Source of the DNA: a bacterium
GTDB lineage: Bacteria; Planctomycetota; Planctomycetia; Isosphaerales; Isosphaeraceae
Length of the DNA stretch: 64,000 nucleotides
Assembly: GCA_016125085.1 (NCBI GenBank)
Contig: WGMM01000008.1
Location: forward strand, 1 to 64,000
Reading direction: 5' to 3'
The notes beneath the pieces were generated by a model, which saw nothing but the letters and a program-made list of their open reading frames with translations, was not told where the DNA came from and made no database searches. The position numbers and the translations under genes were made by a program. Positions within the stretch are counted from its first letter, which is position 1, and each line of letters begins with the position of its first letter. This document shows positions 49,376 to 59,128 of the stretch, piece after piece.

Positions 49376-50638
49376 TCATTTCAGTTCGGCGATGTCTTTT
49401 CGCAGCGTGGTTGCCGGGGTGATGCCCACATGCACCTTGCGAATGATGCCTTTCGAATCGACCAGAACGGTCATCGGGATCGCTTCGGCGTTGAGGCTTT
49501 TCGCGCCGGCGGCTTCGCGGTCAAGGGCCAGCGATGTCCGCGGCAGAGTCGCCAGGTTGACGCCCATGCGGTCGAGGCCCTTGCGGACGAATTCGGCCAG
49601 ATCCTTGCCGTCGTCGGGCTGTTTGTCGATCGAAAGCAGGATCGTCGTCACCTGGCTTTTTTCGTCAAGCGTCAGCAGTGTGCTGGTCAGTTCGGGGAAC
49701 GACTTGCGGCAAGGCCCGCACCAGGTGGCCCAGATGTCGATCACGAGTGGCTTGCCCTTGAAGTCGGTGATGCGTGCCTGACGGGTTTTGCCGTCGGCGG
49801 CGACGATTTCCAGGGGGAAGTCCGGCACCGGCTTGCCGACGAGTTCCGAGTCTGGCTTTTTCCGCTTTTCGACGGCTTCCTTGCGAAAGCCTTCCACCTT
49901 ACGGTCGATGGCGTCGTAGTCCTTCGGCACGTCCAGCTTCCAGGCTTCGGCGGCCGGTGCGGTCTTCGAAATTTCGCCTGATTCCCAGCGCACGGTTACG
50001 GTCGTGCGTTCCGGGTCGGAGGGCAGCACATCGATCCGGCCGATCAGGCGGGTTTCGGCGTCGATCCAGATACGCCAGTCCGGCCGCAGGGGGCGGTCAA
50101 TGGTCAGCCGTTGCCACTTTCTGCCGTTCCAGGTTTCGTCGGGCTCGGCTTTCGGTTTGCCTTCGCGGGTCAGCCAGCTTGCCGGCGATTTGTCCAGAAG
50201 CAGATGCAGCAAAATGGTTTGCGGATGCCCCAGAGGCGAACCAAGCAGCGATGCGCCCAGGGGGCCGACGAGAAGCGTGTCGGCGTCCGGCATGACGGGC
50301 GTTTTTTCGGCCTGGGAAGTTAGGAGCGAATCGAGCACGGTGGTGGTCTGGCCGTTTTCGATCGCCACACGGATTTCGTCAGTTTCGACTTTCAGCTTGT
50401 CGGGCCTGGCGTAAAGCGTGCGAGCGTTCTCAAGATCAGCGGATTTGCCTTCTGCGTCGAAGATTCCAACCTGCCCCTGATCGCCGTAAGAGGTCAATTG
50501 GCTGTAGGTTTTGACGAGCGATTCCAGCAACGGGCCGCCGTCCTGAGCCTGGGCCGCGATCCCCTGACCGGCAATGGATAAAGCCAGAGCCGCCAACGTC
50601 GATGCACGAATCGGACCTCGGGCAAATTCGGTTCGCAT
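49376..50638 (-). CDS. TlpA-type thioredoxin-fold protein with N-terminal lipoprotein-like domain
   Basis: A 420-residue exported protein. Leader STLAALALSIAGQGIAAQA. Residues ~35-240 resemble the DUF2092/LolA-like domain (LLESLVKTYSQLTSYGDQGQ, WRIWIDAETRLIGRIDVLP). Residues ~270-420 are a TlpA/AhpC-TSA thioredoxin fold with active site WCGPC (W306-C310), IWATWCGPCRKSFPEL and a cis-proline region AIPMTVLVDSKG. The C-terminal half would reduce or oxidise disulfides in the periplasm. Such fusions are frequent in planctomycetes. ATG 50638 has GGAG seven bases ahead; the longer frame to 50764 lacks a leader and covers the ribBA promoter. Confidence 0.87.
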   Translation of the reverse strand: MRTEFARGPIRASTLAALALSIAGQGIAAQAQDGGPLLESLVKTYSQLTSYGDQGQVGIFDAEGKSADLENARTLYARPDKLKVETDEIRVAIENGQTTTVLDSLLTSQAEKTPVMPDADTLLVGPLGASLLGSPLGHPQTILLHLLLDKSPASWLTREGKPKAEPDETWNGRKWQRLTIDRPLRPDWRIWIDAETRLIGRIDVLPSDPERTTVTVRWESGEISKTAPAAEAWKLDVPKDYDAIDRKVEGFRKEAVEKRKKPDSELVGKPVPDFPLEIVAADGKTRQARITDFKGKPLVIDIWATWCGPCRKSFPELTSTLLTLDEKSQVTTILLSIDKQPDDGKDLAEFVRKGLDRMGVNLATLPRTSLALDREAAGAKSLNAEAIPMTVLVDSKGIIRKVHVGITPATTLRKDIAELK

Positions 50639-50762
50639 GGATCGCTCCAGAAGTTCGACGGATCGAATCGGCGGAATGTAGGGTCTGCAATTTCCTTCAT
50701 GTATAGAATAGGATAACGGAACGAGGATTCCCAGAGCGGGGTTCTGAGGTTTGGAGACCGGC

Positions 50763-51989
50763 ATGCCGAGCGATTCGGACTATTCACGCGTGGAAGAGGC
50801 CCTTCAGGCACTGGCCGAGGGGCGGATCGTGATCGTCGTCGACGACGAGGATCGCGAGAACGAGGGCGATTTCATCGCCGCCGCCGAGAAAGTCACGCCC
50901 GAAGTCGTCGAATTCATGATTACCCACGGTCGCGGCCAGCTGTGCATGCCCGTAATGCCTGAACTCGCTGCCAGGCTGCAACTTCGGCCAATGGTCGAGC
51001 CATCTTCGAATACGGCACCCTATCGCACTCCTTTTACCGTGCCGGTTGACCACGTGTCATGCCGTACGGGCATCAGCGCTGAGGAGCGTGCCCGAACGAT
51101 CCGGGCGATCATCGACCCGAAGACCCGGCCTGAGGAACTGGTCCGCCCCGGGCACCTCTTCCCGCTCGTCGCCAAAGAGGGCGGCGTACTGCGGCGAGCC
51201 GGGCATACCGAAGCCACGGTCGACCTCGCCCGCCTCGCGGGGCTGGCTCCGGCAGGGATTCTGTGCGAGATTCTGGACGGCATCGGCGTGGCCAGCCGCA
51301 CGCGGTTACGGCAGCTTGCCGAGGAATTTCACCTGCCGATGGTCACGATCGAAGGGCTGATCAAATACCGCAAGCGGCGCGAACGGCTCGTGCACCGGGC
51401 GGCCGAAGCCGATTTGCCGACGAAATACGGCCCCGGCCGCGTTTACGGTTACACGGTCGACCACGAACCGACCAATCAGCCGGTGGCCCTGGTGGTGGGC
51501 GATCTAGGATCGACCGAAGCCCCGCTTGTGCGGCTGCATTCCAGTTGTTTCACGGGCGACCTGCTTTCGAGCCTGCGGTGCGATTGCGGCGATCAGCTGC
51601 ATATCGCCCTGGAGATGATGCATCGCGAAGGTGCCGGGGCCCTGATCTATCTGCCGCAGGAAGGCCGCGGGATCGGCCTGATCGAAAAGCTTCGGGCCTA
51701 TGCACTTCAGGACGAAGGTCTGGACACGGTCGAGGCGAACGCAGCGCTCGGTTATCGGGCTGATCTTCGCGATTACGGCATTGGCCTGCAGATTCTGGAA
51801 GACCTTGGCCTGAAGAAGGTTCGGCTGCTGACGAACAACCCGAAGAAGGTGGACGCCTTCGTGATCGCCGGCTTCGGGCTGGAAGTGGTGGACCAGGTGC
51901 CGATCATCGCCGAGCACGAAGAGCACCGCACGCGCTATCTCACGGCCAAACGCGACAAACTGGGGCACAAGCTGCCAGAAGTGATTTGA
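50763..51989 (+). CDS. ribBA: 3,4-dihydroxy-2-butanone 4-phosphate synthase / GTP cyclohydrolase II
   Basis: Bifunctional enzyme of riboflavin synthesis, 408 residues. The N-terminal half (RibB) has [23 protein letters not shown] and [12 protein letters not shown]. The C-terminal half (RibA) has zinc cysteines C262, C273 and C275 in [17 protein letters not shown] and the catalytic motif [11 protein letters not shown]. Both active sites look complete. ATG 50763 has GGAG six bases ahead; a TTG at 50751 is possible. The rest of the riboflavin genes are not in the window. It is divergent from the TlpA-like gene. Confidence 0.96.
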   Translation: MPSDSDYSRVEEALQALAEGRIVIVVDDEDRENEGDFIAAAEKVTPEVVEFMITHGRGQLCMPVMPELAARLQLRPMVEPSSNTAPYRTPFTVPVDHVSCRTGISAEERARTIRAIIDPKTRPEELVRPGHLFPLVAKEGGVLRRAGHTEATVDLARLAGLAPAGILCEILDGIGVASRTRLRQLAEEFHLPMVTIEGLIKYRKRRERLVHRAAEADLPTKYGPGRVYGYTVDHEPTNQPVALVVGDLGSTEAPLVRLHSSCFTGDLLSSLRCDCGDQLHIALEMMHREGAGALIYLPQEGRGIGLIEKLRAYALQDEGLDTVEANAALGYRADLRDYGIGLQILEDLGLKKVRLLTNNPKKVDAFVIAGFGLEVVDQVPIIAEHEEHRTRYLTAKRDKLGHKLPEVI

Positions 51990-52024
51990 TCCGAATCCGA
52001 ACCTCGGCGACGGAATCTCTCCCC

Positions 52025-52804
52025 ATGCGACCGACGACCGAACGACCACTCATACGCTGTCTGGCGACTTTCCTCGCGATCGCCTGCTTCGGCTTCGAAA
52101 TCGGCATTGAGGCCGCCGACGGCCGTCGACTTCCCCTGATCGACAAGGGAGAATCCGAAATGACGCCGGTGCTGGTGCGATATTACCAATCGTTCATCGA
52201 AACCAGGGACGCGGACGCTTTCCTGCAGAACGTGCTGGCCCGCTACACTGAGGGCACACTGATTCGCCTGCTCGATTCTTCCGAGACCGATGCCCGCCGG
52301 GCGGCCGTGCTTTCGCTCGGGCTCGTCGGCGGCGCGAGTGCGAATACGCCGGTGGGTGAGCGGATGAAGGACGACGATCCCGTCGTGCGCAACTTCGCCG
52401 AAAACGCGCTTTGGGGCATCTGGTCCAGGGCCGATACGCCTGAAAATAATCAGGAGCTGACGACCGTCCGCAACCTGCTCAGCGAAGAAAAGCTCGATGA
52501 AGCCATGAGCCGCGTCAATCTGCTGATCGACAAGGCACCCCGGTTCGCCGAGGCATGGAACCAGCGTGCGATCATCCATTTCAGCCGGGGCGATTGGGAA
52601 AAAAGTGCAGCCGACTGCCGCAAGGTCATCGACTTGAATCCCTATCATTATGGCGCCATTTCCGGCATGGCCCAGTGCCATTTGCGAGCCGATCAGCCGA
52701 AGCAGGCGATCGAGGCGTTTCGCATGCTCGTCCGTATTCAGCCACACAATACGGCCGCTCTTGATGCGATCGAAACGCTCGAACGGCAACAGCGACGCCC
52801 CTGA
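52025..52804 (+). CDS. Exported TPR/HEAT-like repeat protein
   Basis: A 259-residue protein with a leader (IRCLATFLAIACFGFEIGIEA). Residues ~60-125 contain HEAT-like repeats (LLDSSETDARRAAVLSLGL, VVRNFAENALWGIW). Residues ~145-255 hold about three tetratricopeptide repeats (AEAWNQRAIIHFSRGDWEKS, AISGMAQCHLRADQPKQAIE). A scaffold role is likely; the partner is unknown. ATG 52025 is chosen because the leader follows; a TTG at 51986 overlaps the ribBA stop. hrpB begins 18 bases downstream, so the two may be co-transcribed. Confidence 0.83.
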   Translation: MRPTTERPLIRCLATFLAIACFGFEIGIEAADGRRLPLIDKGESEMTPVLVRYYQSFIETRDADAFLQNVLARYTEGTLIRLLDSSETDARRAAVLSLGLVGGASANTPVGERMKDDDPVVRNFAENALWGIWSRADTPENNQELTTVRNLLSEEKLDEAMSRVNLLIDKAPRFAEAWNQRAIIHFSRGDWEKSAADCRKVIDLNPYHYGAISGMAQCHLRADQPKQAIEAFRMLVRIQPHNTAALDAIETLERQQRRP

Positions 52805-52822
52805 CCCGCCAGATCGAACTCC

Positions 52823-55435
52823 ATGAGCGAGCCGGTTCGCGCGAAACCTTTGCCCCATCTGCCTGTCGACGATCGCCTGGCCGCTGTGCGCGCAGCTCTC
52901 GTCAGGCATCGTGCCGTCGTGATCGTCGCCGAGCCCGGTGCCGGCAAGACCAGCCGCGTGCCGCCTGCCCTGATCGCCGACCCGGCGATCGTCAAGCCGG
53001 GCAGCCATGCGGTGATGCTTCAGCCGCGCAGGGCCGCGGCGAGGTCGGCCGCGGGCTGGATCGCCCACGAGCAAGGTTGGAAGCTGGGCGGAACCGTCGG
53101 CTTTCAGGTGCGATTCGAGAACCGTACGAGCCGGGACACGCGGCTGCAAGTCGTAACAGAGGGGATCCTGACGCGCAGGCTGCTGGCCGACCCGGAACTT
53201 GCCGGGTGCGATGCCGTCATACTTGATGAGTTTCACGAACGGAGCCTCGACGCCGACCTGGCGCTCGTCCTGCTGCGGGAAACGCAGGCGGCCCTCAGAC
53301 CCGACCTTTCGATCGTCGTCATGTCGGCCACGATCGACTCCGCTCGCATATCGGCTTATCTGGGCAATTGTCCCATCATCGACGTGCCGGGCCGCACCTG
53401 GCCGGTTTCGGTGGAATATTCCCGGTCATCGGCGCAATTGGCCCTGCCGGCACGCATTGGTCATGAAGTCGATCAACTTCTGGAGAACGATAATTCTGGC
53501 GATATTCTCGTTTTCCTGCCCGGCCAGCGTGAGATCCGTGAAGTCGAATCCCAGGTCCGTACCAGGCTCGGAACGCGTGTGCCCGCCGAGATCGACGTAC
53601 GCGTGCTTCATGGCTCGCTGCCTCTGGAAGAACAGATGCGCGTGCTGGCCCCCGGGCCGCGACGGCGTGTCATCCTGAGCACGAACGTGGCCGAGACTTC
53701 GCTAACGATCGAAGGTATTTCATGCGTCATCGACAGCGGCCTGGTGCGGCAGGCTGGGTTCGACGACGCCGACGGCTTCGATACGCTCAGGACGATCCGG
53801 GTGAGCGAAGCCTCTGCACGCCAGCGTGCCGGCCGAGCCGGACGAACGGGCCCCGGCCGCTGCGTAAGGATGTGGTCGGCGCAGGAGACGCTCGAACCGT
53901 TCGACAAGCCTGAAATCGAGCGGCTGGATCTCACGGCCATGCTGCTCGATTGCCTGGCCTGGGGCTGGTCCGATCCGGCAGCCGTCGAATGGATCGATCC
54001 CCCGCCTGCGGAACGGCTTGCGGCCGCAATCGAGACGCTGCGACAACTTGGAGCCGTCGATAAGGATGACGAGAGGTTGACGCCGCTGGGCCGGGCGATC
54101 GCGAAACTGCCGGTGCATCCACGGCTGGGACGCGTTCTGATCGAGGCCCGCAGGCTGCGCTGCGAACGGGAGGGCGCGATGGTCGCGGCTCTGATTTCCG
54201 AGCGTGATTTTCTCGCTGATGACGCCGCGCGTGCCTTGGCGAACCGGCATGGCGTGAAGTCCGACATCCTGCTGCGCGTCGACCTGCTCCGGGGCGATCT
54301 GCCGGCCCATGGCCCAGGGGTCGATCTGGTCGCACTGAGCCGCGTGCGGCAAGTTACGGATCAGCTCGAAAGGCTTGTGTCGAACATCCCGGCCAAGGAC
54401 GCGATTGACGCGGAATCCGAAGAACGCACCGGCGAATTCGCTTCGATCGAAGACGACGAAGCCCGGTTGGCATTTCTGCTCCTGAGCGGCTTCTCCGACA
54501 GGGTCTGCCGCAGGTCACGCCGGGGTGCGACGACGGCGTTCATGGCACGCGGGATGGGCGTACGTATCGCCCCTGCGAGCCAGGAGCGGGATTCGGAGTT
54601 TTTCCTGGCACTCGACCCACGTACGGAAGATCCTTCCAAGTTCGGTTCGGAGCCGGTCGTGCGTGTGGCGATCGGTATCGGCAGAGAGTGCCTCGAATCT
54701 TGGCTGGCGGGCCGGATCGTCACACAGCGCGTCGTCCGGTTCGACGAAGACACCGGCAAAGCCCGCTGCACGATCCGTAAAATGTTGCACAAGCTTGTGA
54801 TCTCCGAAGGCGACACGCCTGCGACTGCCGAGGAATCCCGAGCGGCTTTCGCCACCTGGGTGGCCAGCGAGGCTGAAGCCGCCATTCGCGTTGTGCCTGA
54901 GGTGACGCAGTGGCTTTCCCGCTATCGACTGCTTCGCGGGCTGATGATCGAAAAGAACTGGCCTGAAGAGCCCGACTGGGCGGAAGCGGCGCGGGGCTGG
55001 GCTTCCGGGTGCATGAGCCGCGAGCAGCTTCGCCATAGGTCGGCCCTGAGCTGGGTTCAGGCCACGTTGCCGGCGGAGGCCATCCGCCTGGTCGCCGACG
55101 AACTCCCGGAGTCGATCGAATTGCCGAACGGACGCACTTCCCGTATCGATTACGAAGATTCTTCGGGGCATCCTTCCATCGCGGGCCGGGTGCAGGACTT
55201 TTTCGGCTGGAAGTCGACGCCCCGAATCGCTTTAGGCCGTGTGCCGCTACTGCTGGAAATCCTTGCGCCCAATCAGAGGCCCGTTCAGCGTACGCTCGAC
55301 CTGGAGAGCTTCTGGAACAACACTTACCCTCAAGTGCGCAAGGACTTGCGAGGCCGCTATCCGAAGCATCACTGGCCGGAAGATCCGTGGGCTGCCGTGG
55401 CCGGGCCTTCGATCAGACGAGGGCCGAAAAGCTAA
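52823..55435 (+). CDS. hrpB: ATP-dependent helicase HrpB
   Basis: A DEAH-box RNA-helicase-like protein of 870 residues. Walker A is EPGAGKTSRVP (about 36-46), motif II reads DEFHERSLDADL (about 134-145), motif III is MSATID, motif V region STNVAETSLTIEG, and motif VI QRAGRAGRTGPGRC. The C-terminal third is the HrpB-specific domain (HPSIAGRVQDFFGWKSTPRI, then WNNTYPQVRKDLRGRYPKH). HrpB is widespread and its role is not settled. A run of the same-strand genes ribBA, TPR protein and hrpB precedes tRNA-Cys. Confidence 0.94.
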   Translation: MSEPVRAKPLPHLPVDDRLAAVRAALVRHRAVVIVAEPGAGKTSRVPPALIADPAIVKPGSHAVMLQPRRAAARSAAGWIAHEQGWKLGGTVGFQVRFENRTSRDTRLQVVTEGILTRRLLADPELAGCDAVILDEFHERSLDADLALVLLRETQAALRPDLSIVVMSATIDSARISAYLGNCPIIDVPGRTWPVSVEYSRSSAQLALPARIGHEVDQLLENDNSGDILVFLPGQREIREVESQVRTRLGTRVPAEIDVRVLHGSLPLEEQMRVLAPGPRRRVILSTNVAETSLTIEGISCVIDSGLVRQAGFDDADGFDTLRTIRVSEASARQRAGRAGRTGPGRCVRMWSAQETLEPFDKPEIERLDLTAMLLDCLAWGWSDPAAVEWIDPPPAERLAAAIETLRQLGAVDKDDERLTPLGRAIAKLPVHPRLGRVLIEARRLRCEREGAMVAALISERDFLADDAARALANRHGVKSDILLRVDLLRGDLPAHGPGVDLVALSRVRQVTDQLERLVSNIPAKDAIDAESEERTGEFASIEDDEARLAFLLLSGFSDRVCRRSRRGATTAFMARGMGVRIAPASQERDSEFFLALDPRTEDPSKFGSEPVVRVAIGIGRECLESWLAGRIVTQRVVRFDEDTGKARCTIRKMLHKLVISEGDTPATAEESRAAFATWVASEAEAAIRVVPEVTQWLSRYRLLRGLMIEKNWPEEPDWAEAARGWASGCMSREQLRHRSALSWVQATLPAEAIRLVADELPESIELPNGRTSRIDYEDSSGHPSIAGRVQDFFGWKSTPRIALGRVPLLLEILAPNQRPVQRTLDLESFWNNTYPQVRKDLRGRYPKHHWPEDPWAAVAGPSIRRGPKS

Positions 55436-55478
55436 CGTATTGAAAAGAAACGGTCGAAACGGAATAATGTCTTTTGTC

Positions 55479-55550
<72 letters not shown>

Positions 55551-55576
55551 CTCGAGTCCCGAAAACCGAACGAATG

Positions 55577-55604
55577 CCCGCCTTCTCCGGAAGGCGGGTT
55601 TTTC
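55577..55604 (+). terminator. Intrinsic terminator after tRNA-Cys
   Basis: CCCGCCTTC-TCCG-GAAGGCGGG is a perfect 9-bp GC-rich stem with a four-base loop, followed by TTTTTCG. It is a textbook rho-independent terminator for the tRNA transcript. Confidence 0.92.
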
Positions 55605-55621
55605 GTTGGCGATGACCGTAA

Positions 55622-57592
55622 TCAGCGGCTTTGCATGCCGAGCCGTTCCAGGATGGCTTCAAGGTCATAAACACAGCCGCCCCACGTGCCGCCGCTGACG
55701 GCCTGAAGCGCGGCCCAGAGGCGGGTGTCGTCGGAGATTTCTGGATCGGCGGAGAGTTCCGGATGCGGCGTACGTGCGTCCAGAGCGGCCGTGCAGGCTT
55801 CGGGCGAAAGCTCGCCGCCGTCGCAAGTGCCGATCAGGTCAAGCGTTCCGGTGAGGTTCACCCGGTCGATGAACATGCGGATAATGTCGCCGTCGCGGAC
55901 TTTGCCGATCGGCCCGCCGGCGAGAGCCTCAGGCCCGACGTGGCCGACGCAGGCCCCCGTCGAGACGCCGGAGAACCGGGCGTCGGTGATCACGGCGACT
56001 TCCTTGCCCCAGCTCAGGTGCTTGAGCGCCGAAGTGATCTGATAGATCTCCTCCATCCCTGCCCCGGCGGGGCCGCGGCCGATGAGAACGATGACGTCGC
56101 CAGGCTTGATCGGCCGATCGCTGATCCCCTTGATCGCCGCGATGGCGTCTCGCTCGCGGACGAAAACCCGGGCCGGGCCGGTTTTGCGATAGACGCCGTC
56201 CGGGTCGACCACGCTCGGGTCGATGGCCGTCGACTTGATCACCGAACCGTCGGGTGCGAGATTGCCCTTGGGGAAACAGACGGTGCTGGTCAAACCGGCC
56301 TCTCGGGCGGCGTCGGGCGAGAGGATCACCTGCCCGGGGTCGACACCGTCGTTCTGGCGCAGCCGTTCTCGCAATGCTTGACGCCTTGTTGAGCCTTCCC
56401 AGGCGTCGAGGATGGCATCGAGTTTTTCGCCCGTCACCGTGAGGACGTCCGTGTGCAAGAGGCCCAGACGCCGCAGTTCGAGCATCACTTCCGGCACGCC
56501 ACCGGCCAGAAATGCTCGCACGGTCGGGTGATACCACGGGCCGTTGGGCAGAACGCTGACGAGCCGGGGCACCATGCGATTGATGCGTGACCAGTCTTCG
56601 ACGGTCGGCCGGGGCAGTTTCGCGGCATGGGCGATCGCCGGAATGTGCAACAGCAGGTTTGTCGAACCCCCGAACGCGGCATGCACGACCATGGCATTTT
56701 CGAGGGCTTTCGTCGTGAGCACGTCGGCCAGAGTCAGTCCCATGCGGGCCATGCGGGCGACAGCGTCTGCCGAGCGGCGTGCCATGTCCAGCCAGATCGG
56801 CTGACCGCTGGGGCAAAGGGCCGCGTGCGGAATCGTCAGGCCCAGGGCTTCGGCCACCACCTGGCTCGTCGCCGCCGTGCCCAGGAACTGACAGCCGCCG
56901 CCGGGGCTGGCACAGGCGCGGCAGCCCATTTCGGCGGCTTCTTCCAGGGTGATTTCCCCATGCGTGAACCGCGCGCCGATCGACTGCACCTTGCCGGCAT
57001 CCTCGCCTGAAGTCGGTGGCAGCGTGACACCCCCGGGAACGATCACGCCGGGCAGATGGCTCGCGCCGGCCAGTGCCATCATCATGGCGGGCAGCCCTTT
57101 ATCGCACGTTGCAATGCCCAGCACGCCCTTGCGGCGGGGCAGAGAGCGAATCAACCGGCGAAAGACCATGGCGGCGTCGTTGCGATAAGGCAGGCTGTCC
57201 ATCATGCCGGGAGTGCCTTGCGTGCGACCGTCGCAGGGGTCAGAAACAGCCGCCGCGAAAGGCAGCTGGCCACGCTCGCGAAACCGCATGGCGGCCGCTT
57301 TCACCAGCAGGCCGATTTCCCAGTGGCCGGTGTGATAGCCCAGAGCCACGGGCGACCCGTCGTCGGCACGAAGGCCGCCTTGCGTGGACAGAATCAGATA
57401 AGGATCGCCGGCCGTCAGATCCGGCGAGATTCCCATGCCGGCGTTCTGCGAAAGCCCGAACAGATCGCCGGAAGGCCAGTGGCGGAGCATTTCTTCGGTC
57501 AGCGGCAGCTTGCCCTGCGGGCCGCTCGCATGGCTTGTTACGGAATAGTCGGCGGCGTTTTCGGCTTCGATCCAGCTCAGTGTGTCGTTCAT
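55622..57592 (-). CDS. YjhG/YagF-type sugar-acid dehydratase
   Basis: A dehydratase of the IlvD/Edd superfamily, 656 residues, closest by pattern to YjhG/YagF, which dehydrate D-xylonate in E. coli. Iron-sulfur and magnesium-site motifs: [41 protein letters not shown]. Further: [20 protein letters not shown] and [25 protein letters not shown] 57592 gives the family length; the frame is open 39 codons upstream. The substrate may be D-xylonate or a related acid; aldonate pathway partners are not adjacent. Edd would be the alternative but is shorter and lacks the YjhG-type N-terminus. Confidence 0.9.
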   Translation of the reverse strand: MNDTLSWIEAENAADYSVTSHASGPQGKLPLTEEMLRHWPSGDLFGLSQNAGMGISPDLTAGDPYLILSTQGGLRADDGSPVALGYHTGHWEIGLLVKAAAMRFRERGQLPFAAAVSDPCDGRTQGTPGMMDSLPYRNDAAMVFRRLIRSLPRRKGVLGIATCDKGLPAMMMALAGASHLPGVIVPGGVTLPPTSGEDAGKVQSIGARFTHGEITLEEAAEMGCRACASPGGGCQFLGTAATSQVVAEALGLTIPHAALCPSGQPIWLDMARRSADAVARMARMGLTLADVLTTKALENAMVVHAAFGGSTNLLLHIPAIAHAAKLPRPTVEDWSRINRMVPRLVSVLPNGPWYHPTVRAFLAGGVPEVMLELRRLGLLHTDVLTVTGEKLDAILDAWEGSTRRQALRERLRQNDGVDPGQVILSPDAAREAGLTSTVCFPKGNLAPDGSVIKSTAIDPSVVDPDGVYRKTGPARVFVRERDAIAAIKGISDRPIKPGDVIVLIGRGPAGAGMEEIYQITSALKHLSWGKEVAVITDARFSGVSTGACVGHVGPEALAGGPIGKVRDGDIIRMFIDRVNLTGTLDLIGTCDGGELSPEACTAALDARTPHPELSADPEISDDTRLWAALQAVSGGTWGGCVYDLEAILERLGMQSR

Positions 57593-57771
57593 CGTGGTTG
57601 GGTTTCGCGTTCGGGCCGTTTCGAATGGAATTCGCTCCGGAAATCCGGCCAGGGCCGATTTTCCGAGGTCGTATGAAGGCGGTGGTTGTTCTGCCCAATA
57701 AGATACCACGGACGAGCCGCCAGCGGCTGTCCCGGGCTTCGCCTTCGAAGCGAATGAGTGTCTGCCGTGAC

Positions 57772-59076
57772 TTACGCCAGGATTTCCGCCACGGGCCCGG
57801 CCCGGTCAACCAGCGGAATCGGCCGGCCGTCGGGGCTGCGGAAGCGAGTTTCCGGATCGATGCCCAACACGCTCAGCACCGTGGCACACACTTCGGCCGG
57901 AGTCACGGCGCGATCGACGACCGAATCGGCGTTGCGGTCGGTCCGGCCCAGCACCAGGCCTCTCTTCAGGCCACAGCCTGCCAGCAGCACCGAAGCCGCC
58001 CGGCCATGGTGGTCGCGGCCGGCCTGAGGGTTGATCTTCGGCGTTCGCCCGAATTCGCCGCAGACGACGACGAGCGTCTCATCCATCAGCCCGCGGCTGT
58101 CGAGATCTTCGATCAAGGCTGCCAGGCCCTGATCGAGCGGCGGTACGAGGCGGTCCTTGAGCGACGGGAAGTTCTGGGCATGGGTGTCCCAGCTCAGCCC
58201 GCCGCCACGGTCGTTGACGGTCACGTAACCGATGCCCTGCTCCACCAGCCTGCGTGCCAGCAGCAGGCTCTGGCCCAGGGCGTTTCGGCCATAGCGGTCG
58301 CGAATCGCGGGCGATTCTTCCTGAATGCGGAACGCGAGTTGCGCCGCCGGGCTCGTCAGGAGCTGATACGTCTGCCGGTCGAAATTGGCCCGCGCTTTCG
58401 TCTCGGCCGATTCGCCGGCGTGGGACCAGTCGTTGAGCCGCTCGACCATCGCCTTGCGGCGCAGCATACGTTCGTACGTGATCTTGTCCGGGGGCGTCAG
58501 GTCGCGAATGCGGAAGTTCGGATCGTTCGGATCGCCGGGCACGTCCAGCGGGTCACAGGCTGACGTCAAATAGCCGCTGCCGCCGAAGAACGGCTTCGAA
58601 GGGATCGCCACATGATTCGGCAGATTACCCGCCAGACCGCCGCGAACTTTTGCGTAAACGCTGCCCATCGAAGGATATGCCAGCGCCGGATTCGGCCGCC
58701 AGCCGGTCAGTATGTGGTGGCTGGCCCGGTCGTGATCGGCCTCGGGGCTCGTCAGGCTGCGGATCAGCACGGTACGGTCCAGCACGCGCGCCACGTTCGG
58801 GAGGATTTCGCTGAGCCGCACGCCCGGAAGCACAGTGTCGATCGTGCCGAATTCGCCCTTAACACCTGCGTCGGCATCCGGCTTCGGGTCGAACGTATCG
58901 ATATGCGAAGCCCCCCCGCCCAGCCAGACGAGAATGCACGACCGGGGCGTTTTGCCTTCGATCGCCGCCGCACTCGCCCAGGATCCAGCCAGCGGGGCAA
59001 TGAGAGACGACAGGCCCAGACCCAGCCAGGTGCGCCGGGTGATCCGAAATTCCGCCGCGGTCTTCGATTCGGTCAT
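57772..59076 (-). CDS. DUF1501 family protein (planctomycete)
   Basis: A 434-residue protein of the DUF1501 family, in the alkaline-phosphatase-like superfamily. A twin-arginine leader ([20 protein letters not shown]) is followed by [57 protein letters not shown] and a C-terminal metal-site-like segment [20 protein letters not shown] with [12 protein letters not shown]. In planctomycetes these sit after a DUF1549/DUF1553 gene, as here (52 bases). Function unknown. The start is ATG 59076, in front of the leader. Confidence 0.92.
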   Translation of the reverse strand: MTESKTAAEFRITRRTWLGLGLSSLIAPLAGSWASAAAIEGKTPRSCILVWLGGGASHIDTFDPKPDADAGVKGEFGTIDTVLPGVRLSEILPNVARVLDRTVLIRSLTSPEADHDRASHHILTGWRPNPALAYPSMGSVYAKVRGGLAGNLPNHVAIPSKPFFGGSGYLTSACDPLDVPGDPNDPNFRIRDLTPPDKITYERMLRRKAMVERLNDWSHAGESAETKARANFDRQTYQLLTSPAAQLAFRIQEESPAIRDRYGRNALGQSLLLARRLVEQGIGYVTVNDRGGGLSWDTHAQNFPSLKDRLVPPLDQGLAALIEDLDSRGLMDETLVVVCGEFGRTPKINPQAGRDHHGRAASVLLAGCGLKRGLVLGRTDRNADSVVDRAVTPAEVCATVLSVLGIDPETRFRSPDGRPIPLVDRAGPVAEILA

Positions 59077-59128
59077 CGATTGCCTCGCTCTCTCTCGCTT
59101 GCCGGGGATTTCGGAAAGGGTGCTGAGA